Origin: Amborella trichopoda
Lineage: Eukaryota > Streptophyta > Magnoliopsida > Amborellales > Amborellaceae
NCBI RefSeq assembly: GCF_000471905.2
Contig: NW_006496520.1
Location: 989,484-1,053,483 of the forward strand
DNA length: 64,000 nt
Direction of reading: 5' to 3'
In this document: in pieces, positions 1 through 10,235 of the stretch
How positions within the stretch are numbered: the stretch's first letter is position 1
Layout of the letters: every line of letters begins with the position of its first letter
Notes under the pieces: generated by a model
What the model was told of the DNA's origin: nothing
What the model saw: only the letters and a program-made list of their open reading frames with translations
The model's database searches: none
Translations under genes and position numbers: made by a program

Positions 1-597
1 TTGGCAAATCGGAATAACGAAAATCCCTACCTAATGTAGTGAGCACCCCACAACAATGAATCCATCACCCAAACAAAATACCCACTAACAATGATATATG
101 TAATTCACTTGGGGAAAATATAAAAACAAGAAAAATAAATGAAATGGGAAATCACCAAACCACAACAAAAGTAAAAGTAGAAGGCACACACAAATTTATG
201 TTGTTCACCCAGAATGGTTACATCCACTAGCATGGGGTAAGGATGTATTTGCTCTCAAAGGAAGAAATCTATAAGTTTGGGGTTTTGTAGAGATTACCTC
301 ATACAATAACAAAGAAATCTCAAATAGATATTTCTACTACAATACCACTATCAATCGGCTCCTCTCTTCGACACCGTTGACTAAAACTGTTGCAGTAAAA
401 AAAATATTGCTAAAAAGTGTCCCAATACGAGCCCTAATGGTGCTAAGATTTGGGCAAAACCCTAATTTATATCTCTCAAACATCTCTATACTTTTTCTTA
501 TTGTTTCCACTCTCTACAAATGCACTTTTATGAGCCTCCATAGAGGCCTTTTTTTATGACAAAACTACCCCTTATCAAATTAGAAATTTTTTGGTCA
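1..597 (-). repeat. 3' LTR of copia A1
   Basis: It matches 4037-4623 and both LTRs of the paralogous element (55961-56533 and 59981-60568). On the minus strand it runs from TGACC at 597 to its CCAACA end just outside the window. The right boundary is set by where similarity to the other LTRs stops and by the TG/CA rule, so it may be off by a few bases. Confidence 0.8.
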
Positions 598-699
598 GGG
601 GTCTTGAACAACTTGCCGGATATATTGAACCAATAAGTGTCTGGACCTCTTGTTGTGAACCATGTCCTTGGACAAGTGAATAACACCCATATTATAACA

Positions 700-1745
700 A
701 ATTAGTTCCATAGGGCTTGTACACAATGCCAATCTCACCCATCAATCCTTGAAGCCACACGACATCTTTGATGCCTCTGTTACTGCCATATTTTCGACTT
801 CAATAGTTAATAATGCTACCATGTATTGGAGCCTTGGCATCCAACTTATCGCTCTACTTGCAAATCGAAAAAACAAGAGCGATAGTTGAACTACCTCTAT
901 CAATATCACCAGCAAAATTTGCATCCATAAAACCTTGCATTGGATTGGAGCCCTTGCCAAATATGATTGTATAACTCGTAGTGCCTCTTCAATGCCAAAA
1001 ACATTTTTTCTTCCCAATGAAACTTTTCGAGGTTTTCTATAAACTGACTTAAAACGCCAACCACATGGGCAAATATCCGTCTAGTACATACTATGGAAAA
1101 TATTAAATTTCCATTCGCATTTGCATAAGGCACCTTAGCCAAACTTCTTCTTCATTCTTCCATTTTTAGACTTTGCCTTGAAGATAATTTGAAGTGAGGC
1201 ACTAAGGGTCTCTTCACTGGCTTTTCTTTTTTCATGCCAATTTTTTCAAGCACCCTTTCTATGTATCCCATTTTAGATAGTAACAAAATTCTATTTTTCA
1301 TATCCCTTTCAGTTTCAATCCCAAGGATTTTCCTTTCCATCATGAGATCCTTCATGTCAAATCTTTTGTTCAAAGATGTTTTGAGCTCATCAATTCTAGC
1401 CTTATCCTTACACACACAAAGCATGTTATCCACATATAAGACTAATAAAGTATGTAACATCATAAAAAAATTCAACTAGATGTAATGATCATACTTACTT
1501 CAGTGTACCCAAGACTCATCATGAACATATCAAATATTCTAGATTATGGTCATGATGTTTGCTTCAACCCATACAAGGACTTCTTCAATTTGCACAACAG
1601 TCCTACTTTTCCGTTCTCTATGAAGCCTTCCGGTTGTTGCATGCATACTTCATCTTTAAGTTTTCCATGTAAAATTGTTTTATTCACATCCATATGCTCG
1701 AGTTCTAACTCATACATAGCAACTAACCCAAGTACTAATGAATTG
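700..1745 (-). pseudogene. pol: copia A1 reverse transcriptase / RNase H remnant
   Basis: Minus-strand translation in several frames gives an RT start with the motifs LELEHMDVNKTILHG and PEGF followed by SLYGLKQ. A later stretch (1475-1152) reads YVDNMLCVCKDK, then FDMKDL and a KGYIE-like block MGYIERVLEKI. The RNase H start (1142-740) has VPYANANG and later the SRPISW-like region. The catalytic YVDD box is YVDN, so the second metal-binding aspartate is lost. Frameshifts separate the blocks. These are standard copia polymerase motifs; the protein is dead. Confidence 0.85.
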
Positions 1746-2479
1746 AAACCAAGTTAACCACCAGTGCAAAAATTTCATTGAAATCAATGCCTTGCTTTTG
1801 TGAAAAACCCTTTGCCCGTAATGTTGTCCAATATTTTTCATGCTTGTTGTCGAGCCCCTTCTTTATTTGAATACCCATTTAAAGCCAATGGCTTTTCTAC
1901 CTTTTGGTCGCTATATCAAATCTCGAGTCTTATTTTTTTGAAGGTCCAATATCTATTCTTCCATCGCTCTTTTATAATGTTCGGTACCATTGCTTTCAAT
2001 GGCTTCACAAAATGGTATTGGCTCTTCAGTTTTGACTATCAAAGCACACAAAGTATTTGAATCCCCATGATCTTTATGCCCCTTGGGTGCACGAGTTTCT
2101 TCAGTAGAGCGCCAAGGTGCCAACGGCACAAGTCCATCATAGCGGTCATGTTGTTCTTTATCTTGGTTTCTCGGTTCTTCATGATCTTCATCATGATCAA
2201 TGGGTATGTTATCATAAGGCATTGTTGCACTTGATAGAAGTATTTCTAGGTTGCCATGAAACTTTGGCTTTCTTCTTGAACTTCTTGATTGTTGTCCTTC
2301 ATCATTCCATTTGCCAATACTTTGGATTCCTTGAAATGCACATCCCAACTAGTGATTTGGATATCATAACCGATGTCCCTTTACACCCTTGCTATAACCC
2401 ATAAAGATTCTTCTTTAACCTTGGATCCAACTTATTCTTTTAGAAACTTGGAATAAGTGTATAGGCATCGCAAAAAATA

Positions 2480-2935
2480 TTTTAAATTGAAGTAATCACT
2501 AGGAGTTCCACCACACCTTATTAGGAGTTTTGCATTCCGATGCTACTGAAAGTGATTGGTTGATGAGATAGCAAGTCATTGATACTGCTTCTACCCATAA
2601 TTCTTGTTCTAGACAAGCATTGCTTAATATGCATCTTTCACGCTCTATCAAAGTGTGATTCATCCTCTGGGCCACACCATTTTATTGAGAATTGTAGGCA
2701 TTTGTATAATACGTAGTAATTCCCTCGGTCATGAAAAAACTTCCAAACTCCTTTTATACAAACTTCCCACCATTATCCATCCAAAGAACTTTAATGTGAT
2801 GCCTCGTGCTCTTGAATATACAAAATACATCACTTTTGGACTTCAGAATTTTGATCCATACCTTTCTTGAGAAGTCATCAATAAATGAAACAAGATACAA
2901 TGTACCTCCATGAGATGTAGTCGGTGAAGGGCTCC
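2480..2935 (-). pseudogene. pol: copia A1 integrase core remnant
   Basis: The minus strand reads FIDDFSRKVWIK, then MDNGGKF, then a block ending in EGITTYYTNAY and NGVAQRMN. These correspond to the copia integrase core (FIDDYSR, TDNGGEF, NGVAERMN) that inserts the cDNA into the genome. Several stops interrupt it. The same block in the paralogue (58847-58480) is slightly better preserved and supports the call. The segment 1750-2480 between this and the RT is the poorly conserved linker, rich in acidic and histidine residues around 2000-2240. Confidence 0.8.
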
Positions 2936-3109
2936 ATCCTAGTGAATATAATAATGTTTACACTTGCTTTTATATTTTCTGGCCTTGAAAGGTTGTCTAT
3001 ATTTTTTCCCATAGACACAATGCTCACAAAATTCAAATCTATCAATTTTAAGTGCAGGAATAAGATTCATCTTCATCAAGACCACCATACCTTATCACTT
3101 ATATGTCCC

Positions 3110-3361
3110 AGTCATCTATGTCATACGATAACTCAATGTAGTAACAAGGTTATCATAAGATTTCTACAATATACCAAGTACGGTGATCGCCTTATCTTTA
3201 TCCTCAATTCTCATGCTAATACTTTCAACTTGACAAATGATACTATTAGATTCATTCATGTGTTCCAAAACTTTAGCACCCACTTTCATTCTCAAGAAAT
3301 ACAATTTTCTTTTTAAGAAAATTTGGTTTTTGAAATATTTCGTTTGATACAAACTTTGCAA
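3110..3361 (-). pseudogene. gag: copia A1 gag fragment
   Basis: The minus strand reads MKVGAKVLEHMNESNSIICQ, then SISMRIEDKDKAITVLGIL. This matches the central part of plant copia gag (UBN2-type: EH.N.FN.L..QL...G..I.DED.A..LL..LP). The zinc knuckle is not visible. The fragment lies next to a duplicated 5' leader (3298-4036). The paralogous fragment is at 59252-59064 with the extension SESYDNLV, which confirms the family. Confidence 0.8.
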
Positions 3362-3638
3362 TTTTTCCCACTAATCTTTTGTCATCTTTTTACCAACAAT
3401 ATTAAACAACACTCCATTCGTCAAACAACAAATATGATGCATGCTTTTATATCACGTTCCTCCTAATTATTATCGGTCATATTTATGAGTTTCTTATCTT
3501 TTATAAGTAATGGCCTATGTTTCCCTTGATGTACCAATAAATTTTAAATTTTTTATTTTCAAATTTCAAATTTCCTGCCAAACTTCTCCACCTCAAACTT
3601 GTAAGTTGTCATTTTCCCAAAAATACTACTTCACTTCC

Positions 3639-3675
3639 TTGAGCTTTGATACCAAATGTTGGTATCAGAGTTCAA
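3639..3675. repeat. Inverted pair of primer-binding-site sequences
   Basis: At the junction of the two leader units, a 17-base copy of the primer site on the minus strand faces another on the plus strand, separated by 3 bases. The arms 3639-3655 and 3659-3675 differ at 2 positions. In the paralogue the arms are 19 bases with one mismatch (59565-59583 and 59587-59605). One arm is the expected site; the second, in opposite orientation, is the anomaly. Confidence 0.8.
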
Positions 3676-4017
3676 ATAATACAATTTTATTTTTAAGAAA
3701 ACTTGGTTTTTGAGTGATTTTGATTGATACAAACTTTACAATTTTTCACATAAATTTTTTACCATCTTTTTCCCAACAATATTAAACAACACTACATTAG
3801 CTAAACGACAAATATGACCCATGCCTTTATATCAAGTTCCTCCTAATTATTATCGGTCATATTTACTAGTTTCTTATCTTTTATAAGTAATGGCCAGTGT
3901 TTTCCTTGACGTACCAATAAATCTTAAATTTTTAATTTCCAAATTTCAAATTTTCCGTTAAACTTCTCCACCTCAAACTTGTGAGTTGTCATTTTCCCAA
4001 AAATACTACTTCACTTC

Positions 4018-4036
4018 CTTGATCTCTGATATCAAT
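4018..4036 (-). promoter_or_regulatory. tRNA-iMet primer-binding site of copia A1 (degenerate)
   Basis: Reading minus, the bases directly inside the right LTR are TTGATATCAGAGATCAAG, a mutated form of the plant copia primer site TTGGTATCAGAGC. The paralogue at 59962-59980 is intact, which fixes the LTR boundary. Confidence 0.75.
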
Positions 4037-4623
4037 TGTTGGTAAATTGGGACAACTCAAATCCCTACTTGATGTTGTGAGCACTCCGCAACATTGAATC
4101 CAACATCCAAACAAAATACTCAAGAATAATGATATGTGCAATATATTTGGGAAAAATATAGAAATAAGAAAAAAATGAAATGGGAAATCACCAAACCATG
4201 ACACAAGTAAAAGCATACACAAATTCACATGGTTCACCCATAATGAGCTATATCCACAAGCAAGGGGCAATGATGCATTCACTCTCAAATGAAGAAATTT
4301 GCAAGTTTGGGATTTTGTAGAGATTATCTCAAATAATAGCTCTGAAAGCTCAAATAGATATTTCCTACCATAGTACCACCAGCAATCGACTCCTCTCTTG
4401 GTCACCGTGAACAAAGGTCGTCACCGTGAAACAATCCCAATTAAAAATTGGCTCAATACGAGGCCACGTTGTGCTAACATTTGTGCAAAACCTCTATTTC
4501 TTACCCCAAAGTTCTTTACACTTTTTCTTGTTGTTTTCTATATCAACAAATGCACTTTATGGGTGTCCATATAAGGCCATTTATCTAGAAGAGAAATACT
4601 CCTCAACAAAAGAGGAAATTTCA
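4037..4623 (-). repeat. 5' LTR of copia A1
   Basis: The LTR begins TGTTGGTAAATTGGG and ends AAATTTCA on the plus strand, about 587 bp. It aligns along its length with 1-597. The five bases after it (AATGG, 4624-4628) pair with AATAG before the paralogous element (55956-55960), a 4/5 target duplication. Confidence 0.85.
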
Positions 4624-4770
4624 AATGGAGGTGGTTTGCATCACCATCCCCACAAATACTGTGTGCCAGTTGGGATAGTATCAACCAATGAAGCCGAGTT
4701 ACGGTCAGCGCTATAAGGGCTATAAATAGTGATAGAGTTTGAGCAGGGGGTTAGAGAGGAGGGAGGTTCT
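4624..4770 (+). pseudogene. LINE ORF2 RNase H fragment (tail side of the copia insertion)
   Basis: The plus strand reads VPVGIVSTNEAELRSAL, then a GL-like block with stops. This fits the plant LINE RNase H motif in which TN.AEL.A...GL follows the catalytic strands. The head of the same domain is seen before the paralogous copia at 55625-55960 (ending near a G.VRDHDG-like motif), so copia A landed inside the RNase H domain. Confidence 0.65.
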
Positions 4771-4775
4771 TTAAA

Positions 4776-5151
4776 GGGTGTGGTTTCTATAAGGTTGCAA
4801 CTTTAAACATACAAATTAAGGTACACCTTCAGACTTTGTCATGAGATGCTGTGTTAGCATAAATGTTTTTTGGGTAATGTGCGAATATGTTTTTATCTCG
4901 AATTATATAAAAAAAAATAGTTCAAATCAAGCTATAAACGCATGAAAATCTTGAAAATGGTTGGTCTAGATAACGTGTTGCACGATGTATGCTTTGGAGG
5001 ACATGAAATCTCTTTTTCTCACCATATCTATACATCGTTTTGTCAAAATGATCAATGTGATGTTTTTCCAACATCAAAACAACCTTTTTTAAAGGATTTT
5101 AGAGGTACATTTTAATTCCACATTTTAACGCAACAACCTTATTAAAGTTAT
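4776..5151. mobile_element. Mutator-type MITE (first copy)
   Basis: The ends form an inverted repeat of about 50 bp: the left end reads GGTTTCTATAAGGTTGCAAC, and the right end read in reverse is similar (TTTAATAAGGTTGTTGCG here, better preserved in the paralogue as TTTTCTATAAGGTTGATACC). The interior is AT-rich and non-coding. The possible 9-bp target copies, TTCTTTAAA and TTCCTTATT, match at only 6 of 9 positions. The paralogue is 60720-61123. Confidence 0.65.
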
Positions 5152-6082
5152 TTCCTTATTTAAATGTTATGAAGTGGTGTAATGAGGGAACGAGGGATTG
5201 TAGCAGATGTGGGAGGAAACGAATGGGTTGTGTAATAGAAGAGAGGTGAGGTTTCGACATGCATGCAGGGAGAAAAACTTGTGTGTAAATTTGTTGGTGA
5301 AACAAGGTGTAGTACGGAGGATTTTACAATTTGGTAAAATGTATGATATATGTAAAAGTGAAGAAATGTGGATGGTTATAGAGAATTGTACATAGGGAGG
5401 GAGGTGGGATTGCTATTAGGATGGTAAAAGAATGGTTTATCGCAATGATAGTGGCCGTTATAAAGGTAGAATTACCTGAGCTTCAACTATCAGTCGAGGT
5501 TTTCATTCTCACTAACGCATTAAAAAATCATTAACTATTTCTAAAATAGGTAGGGCCTTGTATTTCCCACTGATCTACCCTTAAAAAAAAAACAAAATAG
5601 ATTGTGGGGGCGGATAATAGAAAGTGGTGGATGTGTGATTTGATACTTTATTGGTTCCATGTAAACACTGTGTATTTTGTATTTTCATAACTTATTGCCG
5701 AGTGATCCTCTAATGTGATTTGGTTTCTTGAACATCTTGGAAATTTAAATACGATGATTTCTTTGTTGTGTGATTACTTATAACAGTTTTCTTGTTTTGC
5801 TAGGACCTCTATCTCTCTCACACACACATTCATGTACCCTTCTTTACCCCCTTGTAATCCCATCTCTTGTAATAGGGTATTTATAGAAAACGCGAAAGCA
5901 ATGAGGCACTCCAAGGAGAACCCACCCACTCACTAAGTCTCTCTTTTTCTCTCTACCAGAAAATCAGAAGAGCAGATGGGCCGTTAAAGCAAACTGAGAG
6001 CTATGGATTGAAGTGCCATTTCTTTGTCTCAAATCTCAATATCCAATCCAAACACTTCTCTTCTTAGTTGACTCTTTCTAAA
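5152..6082. other. Gene-free duplicated segment
   Basis: No coding region is recognised. The stretch is matched by 61124-62062, and part of it (about 5605-5800) also by 48035-48115 plus 48700-48787. It contains CT-rich runs near 5810-5960. Short frames here are not conserved as protein between the copies. Confidence 0.6.
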
Positions 6083-6391
6083 GGACCCGGTTTTTATACG
6101 GCCAAGCCCGTATATGTAGAAATGAGGGCCTCTTAATAAATCTATTTTTTAGATGGATTTTATGACTTAATTTTTAAGGACATGTAATCTCTAACACGGA
6201 TTATGAATATGAATAAATAAATAAATTTTAAAAACTAAAAATAATAATTCTAGTAATAAAATATTTGGACCGTTAGTTTCCATTGTTTTCAGATGGAACA
6301 CCTACTTGCATCCATCTTTAAAATGGATGCTTTATACTTTATGGACTGCATATGTAGAACTGTGGTCTAGCTCACAGGAAACAATTTTCTA
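6083..6391. repeat. ~310-bp MITE-like repeat, copy 1
   Basis: It is a direct relative of 9203-9512 and of 62063-62366. The termini are imperfect inverted repeats: the left end reads GGTTTTTATACGGCCAAGCC and the right end in reverse has a GTTTC...GCGG-type core before ATTCTACAT. It has no coding capacity. The class is not certain. Confidence 0.6.
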
Positions 6392-6400
6392 TTTTAAATA
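6392..6400. repeat. Left 9-bp target-site duplication of the Pack-MULE
   Basis: TTTTAAATA here is repeated at 7654-7662. The paralogous locus has it once (62367-62375) with no insertion, which proves the boundaries. Confidence 0.95.
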
Positions 6401-7653
6401 GGGAAAATATTTCTGTACCACCTCTTTTGGCTTTCATTTCTCAAGAGACTCAAGAATTTAAATTATTTCTTGTGGCATAAAGTCTCTAAATTTTCTATCT
6501 TCCTACAATCTAGACCCCTTTGACCATACATTATTTACCTAAATATTTTGTAAAATGACTCCATCTCTATCTCTCTCAAAAGTTCAAATCTCTCTCTCCT
6601 GTCTCTCTCTCTCTGTGAAAACTGTGTGCTTTTATTTGGGCTTTGTAGTGAGAATTCAGAGAAAGAAAAGGAAGCGCTCGAAGTTCTTCCACCATTGACG
6701 ACCTCACTGTTATCCAATCCTAGCTTCCCCACCTCTCTTGGTCGAAACCTTTGCTACTTGTTAGGGTTTTGATCATCTACTTTGCTTCTGAAGCTCTGTG
6801 ACTTTTTAGGGTGTCAATTGTCGGTTCTTTATCAGAGTCACTTGCAACTTGTCAGGATTTTGTTTCTCCATTTTCGTCAAAACCACTGCTTTTCGTACAC
6901 TTGTCAGGGTTTCAGTCCACTGCTTTTTGTCGAGGCCTTCGCAAATTGAGAAGGGTTTAATCCTCTGATTTGGGTTGAGAATGCCATAATCATACATAAG
7001 GTAGCCCGGAAAATCAAATTCCAATGATTCACTGAAGACAGTCATTGGAAAAAAAAGGGTTTGGTTGGAGGATGCAGAAGCCAAAAAGGGGTGGTGAAGC
7101 AATTGAGAAGCGGTCAACCTTCATGATGGCTCTCGCCTGAAACACTTATCAATAAAATGAAGGCCGGAATCTGAAATTCCGTGAGCTTTTCCTGTAATTC
7201 TGACACCTTCCCTATGGCCATTTCCACGTACAACCAAGATACTATATATCAAAGTTCGTGACTTGTTCCCTCCTTTTAAAAATTTCAAGCACCATCCACC
7301 TCAAAGTGGGCTTATGGATGTTGCAGAGAAAGAGAGAGAGAAAAAAAGTAGTGAGTTAGGAGAGAATGGATTGAATTGGAAGGAAGGTTTGGTGCTCGTT
7401 AGTTTTGTATTTAAGAAGATCATTAGCTCCTCATGCCCAAATAACAAAGAGAAAGAGAGGATGAGAGACAGAGTTTGCAGAGAGAGAGATGGAGTCATTT
7501 TATTAAATGTTTAGGTCAATAATATATGGTCAAAGGGGTCTCGGGGGTAGGAAGATAGAAACGATAGAGATTTTATGCCGCAAGAAATAGTTTAAATTCT
7601 TAGGTCTCTTGAGAAATGGAAACTAAAAATAGAGAGTACGAAGATATTTTTCT
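6401..7653. mobile_element. Pack-MULE: Mutator-like element carrying a MAPKKK fragment
   Basis: The 1253-bp insertion is flanked by the 9-bp duplication TTTTAAATA. Its ends are long inverted repeats of about 210 bp (6401-6615 and 7440-7653); both contain CATTTCTCAAGAGAC, AAGAATTTAAA and CCTTTGACCATA in mirrored order. The corresponding site in the second copy of the segment (62367-62375) is empty. No transposase is present. The interior holds a minus-strand piece of a protein-kinase gene (about 7250-6806). Long TIRs, 9-bp duplication and captured host coding sequence are the definition of a Pack-MULE. Confidence 0.92.
6806..7250 (-). pseudogene. Captured MAPKKK-like kinase C-lobe fragment
   Basis: Minus-strand frames give, in order, a LGCT...EMA.GK-like block near 7235-7200 (frameshifted), a SDSGLHFIDKCFRREPS block near 7165-7130, and RLTASQLLHHPFLASAS (about 7126-7080). 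These are subdomains IX to XI of plant MEKK/MAPKKK17-20-type kinases (SLGCTVVEMATGK; FL.KCL.RDP..RWTA..LL.HPF). The frame then stays open to 6806 with a kinase C-terminal-tail-like sequence of about 80 residues. A stop and at least one frameshift interrupt the kinase part and the N-lobe is missing, so it encodes no active kinase. It could act only as antisense or as a template of small RNA, which is not shown. Confidence 0.75.
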
Positions 7654-7662
7654 TTTTAAATA
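7654..7662. repeat. Right 9-bp target-site duplication of the Pack-MULE
   Basis: TTTTAAATA is identical to 6392-6400. Past this point the sequence resumes similarity to 62376 onward. Confidence 0.95.
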
Positions 7663-9202
7663 GTCCATGCAGTTTCTCAAGGTTTAGGCGTTGGCCTTCT
7701 CTAATAATTAACTTCTTCACATATGATACACGCTCATGCATTTGGCCTTCACATGATTCCAGCACGTATAACCATGGGAAGAGCACGCAATTGTCATCTT
7801 ATGTGGATTGATGGAAACTATTATTTATCATGATTGGCAGGAGTATGGGATAAGGTTTTGATCATGATCGGCAGGAGTATGGCACAATTCTCCCTATATC
7901 ATCGCACCACAATGTTGAGATGATCAATTGGAGGGCATTTCAATGTTGGAACCAATGTTGTTAGATTCGCTTCAGACTTTGTTTCGATTTGGTTAAAAAA
8001 ATGAATCAATTTGGTGCTTCGGCTGATTCGGGGGAGGACTTTGAGTTTTTTTTTAAAAAAATAAATAGAAATATATTTTTAATTTTAAAAATAAGGAATA
8101 AAAATTTATTGACTTACTAAAATTATTATTATATTTAATCATAAGTAAAATAGCAGAAATATTAATTTGCTACTACTAATTTTAAATTTACTTTTTTAAT
8201 ACCTTGGATTTAGGAGCGTAGTAGTTAAAAATACTTAGGCAGTTCTTTTAAATTTAAAAAATAGCAATACCTTTTTTAACTTTTTGATCTTTATCAAAGT
8301 AGGTAGGTTGTGTTGCCTTTTTTGGTATTTCTCTTTTTATACATGTCAAAGAGAAAAACTAAGGTGGTGTTTTGGTTTGTTACTTCTTTGTACACGTGGC
8401 ACACGCAGTTTTAGCTTCACACTTTTTCGCTAATGTAAAGTTCTAATAGAAACAAGTAATACTCTGGTTCGCTTCGCTGGTGTGTGAAAACCCAAAGACT
8501 CTTCGCATGACGCAAAGTGAAGAGAACAACAGTGGTTGGAACAACCTTTTGAGGTGTATTTGTTAAGTGCACCTTGTTTCAATAATATCATTACTTCAAT
8601 AATATTAGGTGACACCTTATGGAAGCTTTTTCCTTTTTTAATTCAAGATATCAAAAACATATTATTATTAAAAAAATAACCTATTTATTAAGTGTGATAT
8701 TTTCGGGGCCACGGCTTTGAAATTCGGTAAGGCTGCACTTTGAAATCAAGTTCAAAACCTTAGTTTTAGTGCTGGAGACCCTGTGATGGTTTGTATTACT
8801 TGGATCTTTTTTTTTTTTTTTTCTGTATTTCAATTATAGGTTATTTAATTACTTGACTATAATCCTTATTGAACAAATGCGCAAATTTATTTTCATCCCG
8901 ATTATGAGATGTGAAGCTTCAATAATAATGCAATTCAAAGGTAATTCTAAAGATTTAAATTTTTCAATTTAGAAAAAGTATTGTAAGATGTAAACAGGCA
9001 TCAATTTAGTCTGAGGCTTCGGTGTTTAGCAACTAACATATAAAGTCGCTATATCTCAAGTTTGATTCTTAGCACTAAACAACCTAAAAAAAATGTCTTT
9101 TTTTATTCATGATGATTGTTGACAGGAAAATATCATCTTACAAGTTTTAGGGCACGGAAAACCGGTGAGATTTGGGATTCTACTTTACAAAAGCCGACAT
9201 AA
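7663..9202. other. Gene-free duplicated segment
   Basis: The stretch is matched by 62376-63973. AT-rich, with no recognisable gene. Copy-specific changes are visible: a tandem repeat near 7829-7880 (GGCAGGAGTATGG twice) occurs only here, and about 150 bp near 62550-62710 occurs only in the other copy. Confidence 0.6.
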
Positions 9203-9512
9203 GGACACAGTTTCTATATGGCCAACCCGCCCATTGTAGAAATGCAAGTTTGGCAATAAATATATTTTTTAAATAAATTTGTTCCTAATTTTAACATAAT
9301 ATATAATCTTTAATGTGGAGATCATGGATATGGAAAAAAATAAAATAAATGAAACAAAAAATAATAAATATATTAAAAAAAATTTGGACTGTTAATAACA
9401 ATTGTTTTTAGTTGGACAACCTATTTGTGTCCATCATTGAGATGGATGCTTTATACCTCTAAACCGCGTAATGTAGAATTGCGGTCCAAGCCGCATGAAA
9501 CAATTTTCCTTC
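9203..9512. repeat. ~310-bp MITE-like repeat, copy 2
   Basis: It has the same organisation as 6083-6391: starts GGACACAGTTTCTATATGGC, ends GCGGTCCAAGCCGCATG then AAACAATTTTCC. The start of its counterpart in the second segment copy is the last 27 bases of the window (from about 63974). Confidence 0.6.
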
Positions 9513-10235
9513 AAATAATGTTGCCTCATAGAACTATTCTGAGTCGTGAACCTACTTTGCCTACGTTTTGTAGGTACCCTAGTTTCGAAACTTGTTGAAG
9601 TTGGGAATGATATGAAAAGCCCTCAAACATGCCACATGGTGGGCGCGTCTTCCTCCAAAATCCAAAGACTGGCCTCTCGCCACCATATGGAGAACATGAT
9701 GCCACATGAACACTTGTTTTGCGCCGTAGCGCAATGCTACACACTTAAGATACAGTCTCAATCACCATTAACTAAAGCCTGTCCTCATCAATAGATGGCT
9801 GGCAGGATTCAACATCTACATAAACATCCTAAAATTTCAATTATCAAATCTAACCGTTTCTGCAAAAATGACTATTACTTCCACATAAGGGATTCCCGAT
9901 GCGGTTCAATCGCAATTGTAAACGTGTTGAGTCGACTTCAGCATGGCTGGTTCTGTGGTGGCGCCGGGTGATTAGACTTGGACCCAACCCTACAAGCCAC
10001 CCAATCTGGTCGGGTCTTGGTTGAAGTAAAAAATGAATTTATATTGCATTTATTATATAGGATATATTGTGCTGGAATGCATAATCATTGTGTGAATTAT
10101 ATATATGGTATACTTCACACCAAGTAGGATTCTTTTTACCAGGATCGAGAATCAGTCAGGTCCACACCAAGGCGACCTAGAACCCAATTATTCACCCAGC
10201 GGGTCCAAACCACTAACTTCCAATCCACTGGGCCG
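9513..10235. other. No recognised feature
   Basis: No family could be assigned. The region is of mixed composition, with a somewhat GC-richer stretch near 9930-10020 and 10140-10235 and AT-rich sequence between. The frame at 9546-9794 has no recognisable motif. Confidence 0.4.

Larger units (their letters stand above)
3298..4036 (-). repeat. Tandem duplication of the copia A leader and gag start
   Basis: Two head-to-tail units of about 365 bp (about 3298-3672 and 3673-4036) share long blocks, for example the stretches around 3440-3520 and 3810-3890 and around 3590-3640 and 3970-4020. The unit covers the primer-binding site and the start of the internal region. The same duplication is present in the paralogue (about 59247-59603 and 59629-59979), so it predates the segmental duplication. 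Confidence 0.8.
1..4623 (-). mobile_element. Ty1/copia LTR retrotransposon A1, decayed (first copy)
   Basis: Two similar LTRs (1-597 and 4037-4623) flank an interior whose coding remnants all read on the minus strand: gag, integrase, reverse transcriptase, RNase H, in the Ty1/copia order. The element starts two bases before the window, because its paralogue begins with TG at 55961 and matches this window from 55963. A tRNA-iMet-type primer site lies beside the right LTR. Stops and frameshifts are frequent and the protease is not recognisable. The interior is only about 3.4 kb, short for an autonomous copia element. The element sits inside a LINE RNase H remnant that resumes at 4624. It cannot be active. 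Confidence 0.9.

Noticed and set aside
7263-7514. Plus frame of 83 codons ending inside the Pack-MULE
   Set aside because: It lies opposite and beside the kinase fragment and over the GA-rich inverted repeat; it has no motif of its own.
9546-9794. Overlapping frames of 60-82 codons on both strands
   Set aside because: No family motif and no conserved counterpart in the window.
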